Assembly (NCBI GenBank): GCA_016710745.1
Contig: JADJVB010000010.1
Location: 62,001-126,000 of the forward strand
From: Chitinophagaceae bacterium
GTDB taxonomy: Bacteria > Bacteroidota > Bacteroidia > Chitinophagales > Chitinophagaceae
Length of the DNA: 64,000 nucleotides
Direction of reading: 5' to 3'
Part shown: positions 17,883 to 26,855 of the stretch, piece by piece
Numbering within the stretch: the stretch's first letter is position 1
How the letters are laid out: every line of letters begins with the position of its first letter
Program-made: the position numbers and the translations under genes
Notes under the pieces: generated by a model
Database searches by the model: none
Seen by the model: the letters and a program-made list of their open reading frames with translations, nothing else
What the model was told of the DNA's origin: nothing

Positions 17883-17937
17883 TTCCAAAACATGGTTTAA
17901 TGGCTTAGCAATAATCCGGTTTATCTCTTTTCCCGAA

Positions 17938-19608
17938 TTATTCACTGGCCTTTCGTACACTCATAAGTTGCAAACCATATTTAATAGGTACAGCAAAAGT
18001 TATTTTCGTTTGCCCATCATTGGCTGAGGCATAAAAGATGCCTATTACATTCCCTTTATCATCAAACACAGGTCCACCACTGTTACCTCCTCCGGTAGCA
18101 TTAACAGTAAGCTGGTAAGAGTCCCCAAATCCGCTCTGGCTAATGACCAGATCCTTCATAGAGCTGGCCGGAACAATACGACCAATAGTTCCGGGTGTAA
18201 CGGTTGGCGTTGGCACTGTGGTTTCGTTCCATTCCTGGTTAAAGGGGTCTTTAGAACTACGCACGGTTCTCTGCTGCGGTGCAATGCCGGGGTAGCCCAT
18301 TACCGTTACGGTTTGGCCAGCCTGCACTTTGCCATAATCGTCCTTCATAGTCACTTTCTTTAAAGAAGTGGGAATATTAACTTTTATCAGGGCCACATCG
18401 TGTTCATCCGAAGGTTGTTCCAAACGGGCCTCTCTGCGCTGAGCCGATCCCGAGAAAACAACTTTCATGTAAGTATTTTCTCCTTTAATTGTTCCGGGAG
18501 CAATTGGCTGCCCTTCTGCCATTTTTGCATTTGCAGGCACCCAGCTTAAAATTTGTTCACTAGCCTGTACAGGGTTGTCAGCAAAAACCATATTCCCTTT
18601 CCTATCATATCCGGTGAATAACAAACCGGGAAACGATCCGTCCGGAAAATTCCAACGGGTATTCCACCCCGCACCAACATGCCTGTTGGTAAGTATATAG
18701 CCATCTTCCGAAACTACAAATCCGGAACCGGTGGCACCGTACACAGAAATAGGTATGCCATTGCCAGAGTTACGTTTGGTTACTAAAAATGGTTCAATAC
18801 CGCCTTGGGGGTTTTGAATATATATTCCCATCCACCTGGGTTGGCCTGAGGCATCTACTACCTGTTTAAACTCGTGGACGTATTCTTCTTTTGTTTTAGT
18901 ATCGTATAATTGCCAGCCAAATTCAATCTGCACAACCTTTTCGTCATTTTCAGTGGCAATTTGATCGGTTGTTTTTTTGCCCTCCGTTAATGGATCGGGT
19001 GCAGGTTTGGGTGGAAAAATATTGTCCCGGAACACATAACCTAAAACACCAAGCGCTATTACCAGGGCGCCAATAACAACAGCCATGGTACCATAAGATT
19101 TTTTCCTTTCGGCAACCAGCATACGCTCTACGGTTTGCTTGCCCAGACCGGTTTTTACGGGTTCGGATGCGGCGGCCGATACTCCCGCTGACACTTCTGA
19201 TATAGTAGTAGCTTTTATAGATGTTGGTATATCCATTATCTTGGTTTCCATCATCATATTTTGCGGACGGGGGTAAATATCAAAAGCAAATACCGGCCCG
19301 TTGCTGCCCAGTTGTACTTCATCACCAGGGTTTAAAGTTGCCGAACCCTTAACCCTTACCTTATTTACAAAAATTCCGTTGCGGCTGTTATTATCATTTA
19401 TAGAGAACTGCGGTGGATCTGATGTAACTTTAACAATTTTTCCATGTTCGCGACTCACAATGACTTCCTGCTCGGGATCAAACTGAATATCACTGCCTGT
19501 TGCACGTCCAATGGACAATTCCTGTTTATTAAAATCAAATTCTTCCACCTGGTTGGCCTTAGAGCCTGAAATATGCCTGATGACATACCTTTCAATCGTT
19601 GTACTCAT
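17938..19608 (-). CDS. FHA domain - transmembrane - trypsin-like serine protease
   Basis: 556 residues. The N-terminal FHA domain (about 10-115) has GRATGSDI, SREHGKI and NDNNSRNGIFVN, the phosphothreonine-binding pattern. One transmembrane helix lies at about 175-192 (MAVVIGALVIALGVLGYVF). The rest is a periplasmic trypsin/HtrA-like protease with the full triad: His in GYILTNRHVGAGW, Asp in DEHDVALIKV and Ser in GGGNSGGPVFDD. No PDZ domain is seen. First gene of the operon with two kinases and a PP2C, it could couple cytoplasmic phosphorylation, read by FHA, to proteolysis outside. The layout is clear; the coupling is inference. Confidence 0.92.
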   Translation of the reverse strand: MSTTIERYVIRHISGSKANQVEEFDFNKQELSIGRATGSDIQFDPEQEVIVSREHGKIVKVTSDPPQFSINDNNSRNGIFVNKVRVKGSATLNPGDEVQLGSNGPVFAFDIYPRPQNMMMETKIMDIPTSIKATTISEVSAGVSAAASEPVKTGLGKQTVERMLVAERKKSYGTMAVVIGALVIALGVLGYVFRDNIFPPKPAPDPLTEGKKTTDQIATENDEKVVQIEFGWQLYDTKTKEEYVHEFKQVVDASGQPRWMGIYIQNPQGGIEPFLVTKRNSGNGIPISVYGATGSGFVVSEDGYILTNRHVGAGWNTRWNFPDGSFPGLLFTGYDRKGNMVFADNPVQASEQILSWVPANAKMAEGQPIAPGTIKGENTYMKVVFSGSAQRREARLEQPSDEHDVALIKVNIPTSLKKVTMKDDYGKVQAGQTVTVMGYPGIAPQQRTVRSSKDPFNQEWNETTVPTPTVTPGTIGRIVPASSMKDLVISQSGFGDSYQLTVNATGGGNSGGPVFDDKGNVIGIFYASANDGQTKITFAVPIKYGLQLMSVRKASE

Positions 19609-20072
19609 GATGTTTGGTTTTGGTTATGTTTTAAATATTGTTGAATACGGTATTATCTAACAAACTAATCGTTCATCTTTTTAAAGAACAAAAACAAATA
19701 GTCGCAAACAATAGATCCATTAAAAAAAATTTATAATAATCGCGCTTTTAAGAACAACGTTCATCAACTTGCAGAAGAGGTTTGGTTTAGCAGGATTTTG
19801 AATAAGTCAGCGTTGACAAGATAATGAAATAATTCAATTTATTTCAGGTATTTTTTTGATCTAAAAAACTGTTTTTCAGCAGTTTCACAACAGCGTTTAG
19901 CTAACGGTTAATATTATCCTGAAAATCGTCTATTAATTATAAATAATTAATATATAAATGAGCGCTATAATTCCGATTAATATTAGTTTGACACGGCCTT
20001 GTCCCGATTGTATGCAGATTTAACTAACAATTGTTAGTTTTTTGGCTATTTTTACAGCCTAAATTTTCGCCT
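19609..20072. other. 464-bp divergent intergenic region
   Basis: It separates the minus-strand FHA-protease operon from plus-strand paaABCD and must hold both promoters. It is AT-rich, with no supported gene. A TTAGTTTG (19983-19990, plus) and its mirror CAAACTAA near 19660-19670 (reading TTAGTTTG on the minus strand) resemble weak -7 elements. The perfect palindrome at 20022-20039 is annotated separately. Confidence 0.5.
20022..20039. promoter_or_regulatory. Probable TetR/PaaR operator (copy 2, perfect palindrome)
   Basis: AACTAACAATTGTTAGTT is an exact 18-bp inverted repeat located 33 bp before the paaA ATG. It matches 16 of 18 bases of the site before the TetR gene (12368-12385). Size and symmetry fit a TetR dimer. 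No T-run follows that would suggest a terminator. Confidence 0.8.
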
Positions 20073-21038
20073 ATGCTGATCCCTGATTTTGAACAGATCT
20101 TTCAGGATAAAATCGATAATGAAATTAAGATCGAACCCAAGGACTGGATGCCGGATGCTTATCGAAAAACAAATATCCGCCAAATAAGCCAGCATGCCCA
20201 TAGCGAAGTGGTTGGCATGTTACCCGAAGGTAACTGGATAAGCCGGGCACCCTCTTTAAAACGTAAAGCTATTCTCATCGCCAAAGTGCAGGACGAAGCA
20301 GGGCATGGTTTGTATCTTTATTCTTCTGCCGAAACCTTAGGTAGTTCACGCGACGAAATGATTGCAGACCTCCTGAGTGGAAAAGCAAAATACTCTTCCA
20401 TTTTTAATTATCCTTCCTTAACCTGGGCCGATATGGGCGCTATAGGCTGGCTGGTTGATGGTGCCGCCATTTTAAACCAGGTGATGTTATGCCGCACCAG
20501 CTACGGGCCTTATGCCAGGGCCATGGTTCGCATCTGTAAAGAAGAAAGTTTTCATCAACGCCAGGGATTTGAAAGTTTGTTGGTTTTAAGTCGCGGTACT
20601 GCCGAACAAAAAGCCATGTGCCAGGATGCCATTAACCGGTGGTGGTGGCCCAGCCTGATGATGTTTGGTCCCAAGGACTCCGAGAGCACTAATAGTGACC
20701 AAAGTATGAAATGGAAAATAAAACGCAAAACCAATGATGAGTTGCGCCAGCAGTTTATCGACATGATCGCTGTGCAGGTAAAAGTATTGGGTATGACCTT
20801 ACCCGACGACAAATTAAAATGGAACGAAGAAAGAAAGCATTACGATTTTGGCGAAATAAACTGGGATGAATTCTGGCAGGTGGTAAAAGGCAACGGCCCC
20901 TGCAACAAGCAGCGTTTGGCAGCCCGTAACAAGGCGCATGATGAAGGTGCGTGGGTAAGAGAGGCTGCCATCGCTTATGCGGAGAAAAGAAAAACTTCCC
21001 CAAACCCCTCCAAAGGAGGGGCTTTAGAAGCAGCTTAA
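20073..21038 (+). CDS. paaA: 1,2-phenylacetyl-CoA epoxidase catalytic subunit PaaA
   Basis: 321 residues from the ATG at 20073; an upstream TTG at 20031 lies inside the operator and is rejected. This di-iron subunit epoxidises the ring of phenylacetyl-CoA. Helix-bundle metal ligands are visible in VQDEAGHGLYLY (ExxH) and CKEESFHQRQGFE (ExxH). The C-terminus carries KTSPNPSKGGALEAA, encoded by a palindromic repeat (CCCCTCC-AAA-GGAGGGG, 21005-21021) absent from typical PaaA (about 309 residues). It leads the paaABCD operon. Confidence 0.96.
   Translation: MLIPDFEQIFQDKIDNEIKIEPKDWMPDAYRKTNIRQISQHAHSEVVGMLPEGNWISRAPSLKRKAILIAKVQDEAGHGLYLYSSAETLGSSRDEMIADLLSGKAKYSSIFNYPSLTWADMGAIGWLVDGAAILNQVMLCRTSYGPYARAMVRICKEESFHQRQGFESLLVLSRGTAEQKAMCQDAINRWWWPSLMMFGPKDSESTNSDQSMKWKIKRKTNDELRQQFIDMIAVQVKVLGMTLPDDKLKWNEERKHYDFGEINWDEFWQVVKGNGPCNKQRLAARNKAHDEGAWVREAAIAYAEKRKTSPNPSKGGALEAA
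20997..21025 (+). repeat. Palindromic dispersed repeat inside the paaA 3' end
   Basis: Core CCCCTCC-AAA-GGAGGGG (21005-21021) with flanking CCCCAAA on the left. It is translated as SPNPSKGGAL without breaking the frame. It is the reverse complement of the copy in paaC at 21704-21735. Confidence 0.8.
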
Positions 21039-21058
21039 AAATTAAAAATTTTTAACTA

Positions 21059-21463
21059 ATGAATACTCAGACCAGAAAATTTTATTATGGCGATATCCCT
21101 GACGATAATGCAGGTGGCCATGAATTGAAAAGTTCCTCAAATTCCGCCTTTCCGCAGGATGCTGTGCAGGGGAATGGGAGGGCTGGTGCCTGGCCGCTTT
21201 GGGAAGTTTTTGTTCGTAGTAAACAGGGCCTCGATCACAAGCACGTTGGCAGTTTGCATGCAGCCGATGCCGTTATGGCTATTGAAAATGCCCGGGATGT
21301 GTATACACGCCGGCAGGAAGGTGTAAGCATCTGGGTCGTGGAAAGTAAATACATCACTGCTTCCAACCCGGAGGAAGCCGGCGAATTATATGAGCCCGCT
21401 GCTGATAAAATTTATCGTCACCCTACTTTTTATGACCTGCCGGATGAGGTGGGACATATGTAG
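21059..21463 (+). CDS. paaB: 1,2-phenylacetyl-CoA epoxidase subunit PaaB
   Basis: 134 residues, slightly longer than the usual ~95 because of an N-terminal stretch of about 35 residues (YYGDIPDDNAGGHELKSSSN). The core WPLWEVFVRSKQGLDHKHVG, SLHAADAVMAIENARDVYTR and VWVV-like ISIWVVESKYI is typical. It is a non-catalytic subunit that bridges PaaAC heterodimers. It follows paaA by 20 bp. Confidence 0.95.
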   Translation: MNTQTRKFYYGDIPDDNAGGHELKSSSNSAFPQDAVQGNGRAGAWPLWEVFVRSKQGLDHKHVGSLHAADAVMAIENARDVYTRRQEGVSIWVVESKYITASNPEEAGELYEPAADKIYRHPTFYDLPDEVGHM

Positions 21464-21490
21464 TTTTAATGGATAATTTATAAATGAATA

Positions 21491-22276
21491 ATGGATAATT
21501 TTTTAGTCAACTATACACTGCATCTTGCAGACAGCAATTTAATTCTTGCACAAAGAAACGCAGAATGGTGTGGCCATGGGCCCATTCTGGAACAGGATAT
21601 CGCCATCACCAATATTTCCCTGGACCTGTTGGGTACTTCCAGAAATTTTTACCAGTATGCAGCAACATTAATAAATCAAAATATTAAGTCAGCAGAGTCT
21701 GAAGCCCCTCCTTTGGAGGGGTTTGGGGAGGCTTCAGAAGACGCTTTAGCCTACCTGCGTACCGAAAGAGAATTTAAAAACTGTTTATTGGTTGAACAAC
21801 CCAACGGCGATTGGGCACAAACCGTATTACGCCAGTTTTTTTTCAGTGCTTACCAGTTTTTGCTGTATGAAAAATTACAGCATTCAACAGATGAACAGCT
21901 TACAGCCATTGCAGCCAAAGCATTAAAAGAAGTTACCTATCACCAGCGCTGGAGCAGCGAATGGGTAATACGGCTGGGCGACGGCACCGAAGAGAGCCAC
22001 CAGCGTATGTTAAAAGCCATCGATGAATTATGGCCTTATACCGGTGAATTATTTATGCCGGCAAATTATGAACTCGAGGCAGGTTTTGATGTAACGCTGT
22101 TAAAGGACGACTGGATGAAAAAAATAACGGCCGTTTTTGAAGAAGCAACATTGCCAATCCCTGAAAAAACATTTATGCATAGCGGGGGTAAGATCGGTGT
22201 GCACACAGAACATTTAGGTTTTATTCTTACTGATTTACAATATGTTCAAAGAGCCTATCCCAATTGCGAATGGTAA
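21491..22276 (+). CDS. paaC: 1,2-phenylacetyl-CoA epoxidase structural subunit PaaC
   Basis: 261 residues; a ferritin-like partner of PaaA. Recognisable blocks are AQRNAEWCGHGPILEQDIAI, TEREFKNCLLVEQPNGDWA, ALKEVTYHQRWSSEWV, and the C-terminal GGKIGVHTEHLGFILTDLQY. About 17 extra residues (SESEAPPLEGFGEASED region) interrupt the loop after YAATLIN. They are encoded by a palindromic dispersed repeat and explain the length above the usual ~248. It follows paaB by 27 bp. Confidence 0.95.
   Translation: MDNFLVNYTLHLADSNLILAQRNAEWCGHGPILEQDIAITNISLDLLGTSRNFYQYAATLINQNIKSAESEAPPLEGFGEASEDALAYLRTEREFKNCLLVEQPNGDWAQTVLRQFFFSAYQFLLYEKLQHSTDEQLTAIAAKALKEVTYHQRWSSEWVIRLGDGTEESHQRMLKAIDELWPYTGELFMPANYELEAGFDVTLLKDDWMKKITAVFEEATLPIPEKTFMHSGGKIGVHTEHLGFILTDLQYVQRAYPNCEW
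21704..21735 (+). repeat. Palindromic dispersed repeat inside paaC
   Basis: Core CCCCTCC-TTT-GGAGGGG (21705-21721) followed by TTTGGGGAGG. It is the inverted form of the paaA copy, translated in frame as APPLEGFGEA in a loop of PaaC. Confidence 0.8.
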
Positions 22277-22278
22277 CA

Positions 22279-22307
22279 GCCCCCTAAATCCCCCAAAGGG
22301 GAACTTG
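22279..22307 (+). repeat. Palindromic dispersed repeat between paaC and paaD
   Basis: AGCCCCCTAAATCCCCC followed by AAAGGGGAACTT, a related subtype of the element in paaA and paaC. It starts 3 bp after the paaC stop in the only sizeable gap of the operon, so it may also form an RNA hairpin there. Confidence 0.6.
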
Positions 22308-22336
22308 TAAAGAGTATACATTATTTAAGTATTTCA

Positions 22337-22882
22337 ATGATGCAAAAATTGGAGCCAGGAAAATTTGAAAAGAAGTTTAAAGAATCAGCGTCTTTAAAAA
22401 AACCTCCTTTGGAGGGGCTTGAAGAGGTTATTTGGAAAATACTGGAGCCCGTTACTGATCCCGAGATTCCGGTACTTACCATAGTTGACCTGGGTATCAT
22501 ACGGGATGTAAAAATAAACGGCGATGAAGTGGAAGTGATCATCACACCAACCTACACCGGCTGCCCTGCCATGGATATGATTGCCATGAATATAAAAATG
22601 GCCCTGATTGAAAACGGTTATACAAAAATAAAGATCACATCAGTACTGGCTCCTGCCTGGACAACCGACTGGATGAGTGAAGACGGAAAAAGAAAACTGA
22701 AAGAGTATGGCATTGCACCTCCGCATTTACGGTCTGAAGCCCCGTCTGACCGTTTGATAGCATGCCCCCAATGCCATTCAACAAACACGAGGCTCATCAG
22801 CGAGTTTGGCAGTACCGCCTGCAAATCACTTTATCAATGTAATGATTGCAAAGAACCATTTGACTATTTTAAATGCCACTAG
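22337..22882 (+). CDS. paaD: 1,2-phenylacetyl-CoA epoxidase assembly subunit PaaD
   Basis: 181 residues. The MIP18/SufT-like domain (about 35-120: ILEPVTDPEIPVLTIVDLGI; TPTYTGCPAMDMI) is followed by a C-terminal zinc-ribbon-like pair of Cys motifs (CPQCHSTNTRLISEFGSTAC, then CNDCKEPF). It is needed for iron-cofactor insertion or maturation of the epoxidase. Residues about 20-28 (KKPPLEGLEE) come from another copy of the palindromic repeat. Last gene of paaABCD; a T-run follows the stop codon. Confidence 0.94.
   Translation: MMQKLEPGKFEKKFKESASLKKPPLEGLEEVIWKILEPVTDPEIPVLTIVDLGIIRDVKINGDEVEVIITPTYTGCPAMDMIAMNIKMALIENGYTKIKITSVLAPAWTTDWMSEDGKRKLKEYGIAPPHLRSEAPSDRLIACPQCHSTNTRLISEFGSTACKSLYQCNDCKEPFDYFKCH
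22402..22427 (+). repeat. Palindromic dispersed repeat inside the paaD 5' end
   Basis: CCTCC-TTT-GGAGG core with the same right flank type (GGGGCTTGAAGAGG). It is translated as PPLEGLEE just before the conserved MIP18-like domain. Confidence 0.7.
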
Positions 22883-22894
22883 CAGTGATTTTTT

Positions 22895-23287
22895 TTATTT
22901 AAATCCCCAAACAGCAACCCGTGCTCTTCCTTTCCTGAATCTCTTTGTTTCGTACCAGAATTCAATGCGCCTGATATGACGTAATCCCCCATCCAGGTCA
23001 ATTACCCGGCTTTCGCCACCTTCCGGTATGTGAAACCGGATAGACACATCCTGCACCGAGCCGTTATCAAAATACACTTTCATGTCGTACATTTTCAACG
23101 GCCCGTCGGTAACTTTCAATTTAAGTTTCCTGAAATCGTCATTGGTATTGCCGGTAACAATCACGTCATGATCTACACCAAAAGCAACCCGCTTATCAGC
23201 AATAAACCGCCATCCGCTTTGGGCCTGTACCACAATTGATGAACTGATCATACCTATCAGTATAAACAAGCCTGTAATTTTTTTCAT
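22895..23287 (-). CDS. Small secreted protein, DUF2541-like
   Basis: 130 residues with a signal peptide (LIGMISSSIVVQAQ, cut near residue 23). The mature part is a beta-rich domain with conserved-looking DVIVTGNTNDDFRKLKLKV, MKVYFDNGSVQDVSIR, SRVIDLDGGLRHIRRIEFWY and ARVAVWG, resembling the DUF2541 type. The function is unknown. It converges on paaD with only 12 bp between stops and has its own promoter region at 23288-23350. Confidence 0.65.
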   Translation of the reverse strand: MKKITGLFILIGMISSSIVVQAQSGWRFIADKRVAFGVDHDVIVTGNTNDDFRKLKLKVTDGPLKMYDMKVYFDNGSVQDVSIRFHIPEGGESRVIDLDGGLRHIRRIEFWYETKRFRKGRARVAVWGFK

Positions 23288-23353
23288 TCTCTGATATTTT
23301 TATATGCAAAAAATAATACTTTTTCTTGAGCTCTTTTCACCCGCAGGGCATTT

Positions 23354-26300
23354 TTATCTTATCCTGAACCAGTTGCTGCCATTGCTTTGCAATGTTATAC
23401 TGCCATTGCCCGGTATGGAAGTTGAAGTACCCGAAAAATCATTGTACGATGTTATTGTTTTTGTACTGGCATTCCGGTTCACGATCACATACTCTCTCCG
23501 GGAGCAGGTTCCTGCGCCGGGCAGGGTAACGGTTAGCGGTGAGGCACCAACGCCGGTACCGATAATAAGGGTATGGTCATCATCGGTTGCGGTATAATCT
23601 GTGTTAATCACATTAATTCCGTTTCCAAAACTACCCTTCACATCCAGTTTACTCTGCCCCGGGTTACCCAGTGTATTTATCGACAGGTTACCGCTTGTAT
23701 CTATTTTCATTTTTATATTACCACCATTTAAAGAATCACCATAGGCTATCACAAAATTTGTAAAATTATTAAGCCCCGCCATCCAGGCCCGGCTGGCAGG
23801 TAAACCGTTGGTTCCACTGTTTTTAAAGGCAATAGAAGCTTCCCCGGTTGTTGGTGCACTGGTATTTTCAATGACTATACCACGACCAAATGGCCCATCG
23901 GCACTACTTTCATTAACTACATGAAATGGATACAACGGAGTCAGAACATTTACGCCGATATTGCCATTGTTTTTTGCAACAAAAGATGGCAAACTTCCTG
24001 CTTTAAGTATTCCAAAATTTCCGGCACCATTTAAATTAAAGATCATGTTGTTTGCGCCCTGGTTAATAGTTGTTACGTTTAACAAAGTACCGCCCAGTTG
24101 TACCGAATTACCGCTCAGGCTTAGGCCATTGTCGGCAGTGGTACTGTCGCTGGGTACATGTTGCCAGCTTGTTGTACCCGATCCATTTGTACGCAGGTAT
24201 TGATCAACCGAACCGTCTGTTAACGGAAACGAATACTGGCTGTTGATGTTTAAGGTGCCGTTAACCCTTAATAGGTCGGTTGCAAAATCACCATAAATTA
24301 GTGGTGTGGATATATTTGAGTTGTCGATATACAATTTGTTCGAACCGGCTTCATTGTATCCGGCATTATATCCCAAAAAAACATTTCCGCTACCGGTATT
24401 AAGATACCCGGCCGAATTGCCGATGACCGTGTTGGAACTTCCTGTAACATTACTGTACAAACTTCGGTAACCAACAGCCATATTTCCTGTACCCGAAATA
24501 TTATTCCACAAGGCTTTACTGCCAATAGCCACGAGGTTAGATACATTTGAATTATAAGCGGCGCTGTCGCCAATAGCAATATTGTAACTGCCCGATGTGT
24601 TGTCGAACAACGCCAAAGTACCTATGGCAATGTTTGTTCGTCCGGTAGCATTTGTACGCAACGAATAGTATCCCAATCCGATATTTGACTGACCTGTAGA
24701 ATTGACCCATAATGACTGGTGGCCAATACCAATATTGGCATTACCACTGGTTAAGCTTAGTGCGCTGTTACCAATGCCGATATTATAGGTACCCGAATTG
24801 AACTGTAGTGTACCGTCCCCTATGGCCACATTATAATTACTGCCGGCGCCATTATTCTCCAATGCACTAGCACCGATAGCCGTATTCCGAAACCCCGTTG
24901 TGTTTTCGGCCAGGGCGTTATACCCAACTGCCGTATTACCGGTTTGAACATTTTTATTAAGTGCTGCATACCCAACCGCCGTATTCTGTACTCCATTGAT
25001 ATTTGAAAACAAAGCTTCATACCCTATTGCCGTATTAACAGCTCCAACTGTATTTGAAAACAAAGCGTTAACACCAACTGCGGTATTAAGATCGCCGATT
25101 GTATTTGAATACAGCGTTTTATAACCTACAGCAACATTATCGGCACCACTGGTGTTTTTCCGCAATACGCCAACACCCAATGCGGTATTATTATTACCGG
25201 TTGTATTGCTATACAGCGCCGAATCGCCGATAGCAAGCAATTCGACGGTGGTGGTATTACTAAACAGCGCATTGCTGCCGATGGCTATATTGCTGCTGCC
25301 TGTTGTATTATTGTATAATGCCTGCAAACCCAATGCATAATTGGAAGATCCTGCCGTATTTTTTCTCAGCGCCGCATAACCCAATGCCGTGTTGCCGCTG
25401 CCGGTGGAATTGCTGTATAAAGCAGAGTCGCCAATGCCAATTAATTTACTGCTTGTGATATTGCTGAATAAAGTCCTGCTGCCAATAGCCAAATTGTTAC
25501 TCCCCGTTGTATTATTGTATAACGACTGCATACCCAATGCGTGATTGGAGGAACCGGTGGTATTTTTTCTCAGCACCCCATAACCCAAAGCCGTATTCTC
25601 ATCACCGGTAGTATTGCTGAATAATACAGAATCACCTACGGCAGTTAATTGTGTCCCGCCGGTGTTGCTGTACATGGCTTTGCTGCCCACTGCCACCAAA
25701 TGAGAAACTGTCGTATTATTTAAGGCAGCACTATCTCCAATAATTACATTGTTATTGATCGAGTAAACAGGTCCTGCTGGTCGTCCCATTGCCCTGCTGC
25801 CAATAACTACATTTGAATAACCATTGTTTAACACGGCCGCCTGATAGCCAACCGCTACGTTGTCTGTGCCGGTTGTATTGTATGCTAAGGTTGCATATCC
25901 AATGCCAATATTATTGGTGCCTGTTACATTGCGGCCCAAAACAACATCGCCAATACCAATATTTTTATCGCCTGTGGTTGTTTCTTTCATGGCAAACCTG
26001 CCAATGGCGATATTCCAGTTGGTAGTACTGGCCGATAAGGCAGAGTCGCCGATGGCAATATTGGCAAACCCGGTCTGGTTATTTTGCAACGCCGTATAGC
26101 CAATAGCAATATTTTGAAAGCCAGTGGTATTTTTTACCAATGCATAATTACCCATTGCAATATTTTTATTCCCCGATGTATTCGCATACAACGCACTATC
26201 ACCGATTGCCAGTAAATGAGAACTATTGACGGTATTATGCAAAGATCTTCTGCCAATGGCGATCAAATTGGATGATGATTGATTGCTGATTGCTGCACTA

Positions 26301-26785
26301 TCACCCAGGGCAATATTATAGGCTCCACTTATATCCTTCAATCCTGCATTTTCGCCTATAAAATAATTACCCTTAGTCAAATCCCATTGGCCCATACGCT
26401 GGCTATTTTGCTTAAACCTTACCGGCATGGCATCGGTAGTACCAATAAAATTTATAGCCGTATCAGTTCCGGCGTTTCCTGTAAGTTTCCAGTCATTTCC
26501 CGATCCTGATGGATTAATCCATACCCACGCCGTTCCGTCGTAATAATGAAAACCCACACTATCGGGCAATGCCTGAAAAACGAGTAAACCAATCGCCGGA
26601 GAGGCTATTGCATTTTTTTGAGCTTTAGTCATGCGGGGAACCAGCACGCCTTTGCTAAAACTGCTTACATCTAAAATAGCGCTGTTGTTTGCCGTAGCGC
26701 CCGTTGTATTAATGGCGAGGGATTGAGCATGCACATTTTGGGAGAAGAAAATAAACAGTATACCGGCCAATAAAAATTTCTTCAT
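23354..26785 (-). CDS. Large repeat protein with YadA-head-like 17-residue repeats
   Basis: 1143 residues from the ATG at 26785, which starts a clear signal peptide (MKKFLLAGILFIFFSQNVHA); codons upstream are not part of it. After an N-terminal region with GVLVPRMTKAQKNAI, about 40 units of 17 residues follow (pattern NTTGxxNxAIGxxALxx), like the left-handed beta-roll of trimeric autotransporter heads and some phage fibres. Four-unit blocks repeat again every 68 residues in the middle. The C-terminal third has a NIGVNVLTPLYPFHV-type region and ends TLPGAGTCSRREYVIVN...GSNWFRIR. I see no YadA anchor and no obvious type IX sorting domain. A surface or adhesive role is inferred. Confidence 0.8.
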   Translation of the reverse strand: MKKFLLAGILFIFFSQNVHAQSLAINTTGATANNSAILDVSSFSKGVLVPRMTKAQKNAIASPAIGLLVFQALPDSVGFHYYDGTAWVWINPSGSGNDWKLTGNAGTDTAINFIGTTDAMPVRFKQNSQRMGQWDLTKGNYFIGENAGLKDISGAYNIALGDSAAISNQSSSNLIAIGRRSLHNTVNSSHLLAIGDSALYANTSGNKNIAMGNYALVKNTTGFQNIAIGYTALQNNQTGFANIAIGDSALSASTTNWNIAIGRFAMKETTTGDKNIGIGDVVLGRNVTGTNNIGIGYATLAYNTTGTDNVAVGYQAAVLNNGYSNVVIGSRAMGRPAGPVYSINNNVIIGDSAALNNTTVSHLVAVGSKAMYSNTGGTQLTAVGDSVLFSNTTGDENTALGYGVLRKNTTGSSNHALGMQSLYNNTTGSNNLAIGSRTLFSNITSSKLIGIGDSALYSNSTGSGNTALGYAALRKNTAGSSNYALGLQALYNNTTGSSNIAIGSNALFSNTTTVELLAIGDSALYSNTTGNNNTALGVGVLRKNTSGADNVAVGYKTLYSNTIGDLNTAVGVNALFSNTVGAVNTAIGYEALFSNINGVQNTAVGYAALNKNVQTGNTAVGYNALAENTTGFRNTAIGASALENNGAGSNYNVAIGDGTLQFNSGTYNIGIGNSALSLTSGNANIGIGHQSLWVNSTGQSNIGLGYYSLRTNATGRTNIAIGTLALFDNTSGSYNIAIGDSAAYNSNVSNLVAIGSKALWNNISGTGNMAVGYRSLYSNVTGSSNTVIGNSAGYLNTGSGNVFLGYNAGYNEAGSNKLYIDNSNISTPLIYGDFATDLLRVNGTLNINSQYSFPLTDGSVDQYLRTNGSGTTSWQHVPSDSTTADNGLSLSGNSVQLGGTLLNVTTINQGANNMIFNLNGAGNFGILKAGSLPSFVAKNNGNIGVNVLTPLYPFHVVNESSADGPFGRGIVIENTSAPTTGEASIAFKNSGTNGLPASRAWMAGLNNFTNFVIAYGDSLNGGNIKMKIDTSGNLSINTLGNPGQSKLDVKGSFGNGINVINTDYTATDDDHTLIIGTGVGASPLTVTLPGAGTCSRREYVIVNRNASTKTITSYNDFSGTSTSIPGNGSITLQSNGSNWFRIR

Positions 26786-26835
26786 AAAACAACTTTTTAT
26801 TATTGTAAATATGAAGAAATTAATAGCCCGGGTTT

Positions 26836-26851
26836 TCACCCACTTGGGTGG
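26836..26851. promoter_or_regulatory. CACCCA-TGGGTG palindromic box (copy 1)
   Basis: TCACCCACTTGGGTGG, with arms CACCCA and TGGGTG around two bases. It lies 51 bp upstream of the ATG of the minus-strand repeat protein (26785). Near-identical boxes lie before the 28000 gene and before the histidine-kinase operon. Confidence 0.55.
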
Positions 26852-26855
26852 TTTT

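Noticed and set aside
17883..17960. GTG start of the second kinase
   Set aside because: It overlaps the upstream gene by 23 bp, adds no conserved residues and uses a rare start; the ATG 17882 is preferred.
20022..20039. Palindrome as transcription terminator
   Set aside because: It is AT-rich and short, with no coding region ending nearby. Its near copy stands at another promoter, so an operator is the better reading.
20031..20072. PaaA start at TTG 20031
   Set aside because: The codon lies inside the palindromic operator, and the PaaA homology begins at the ATG 20073.
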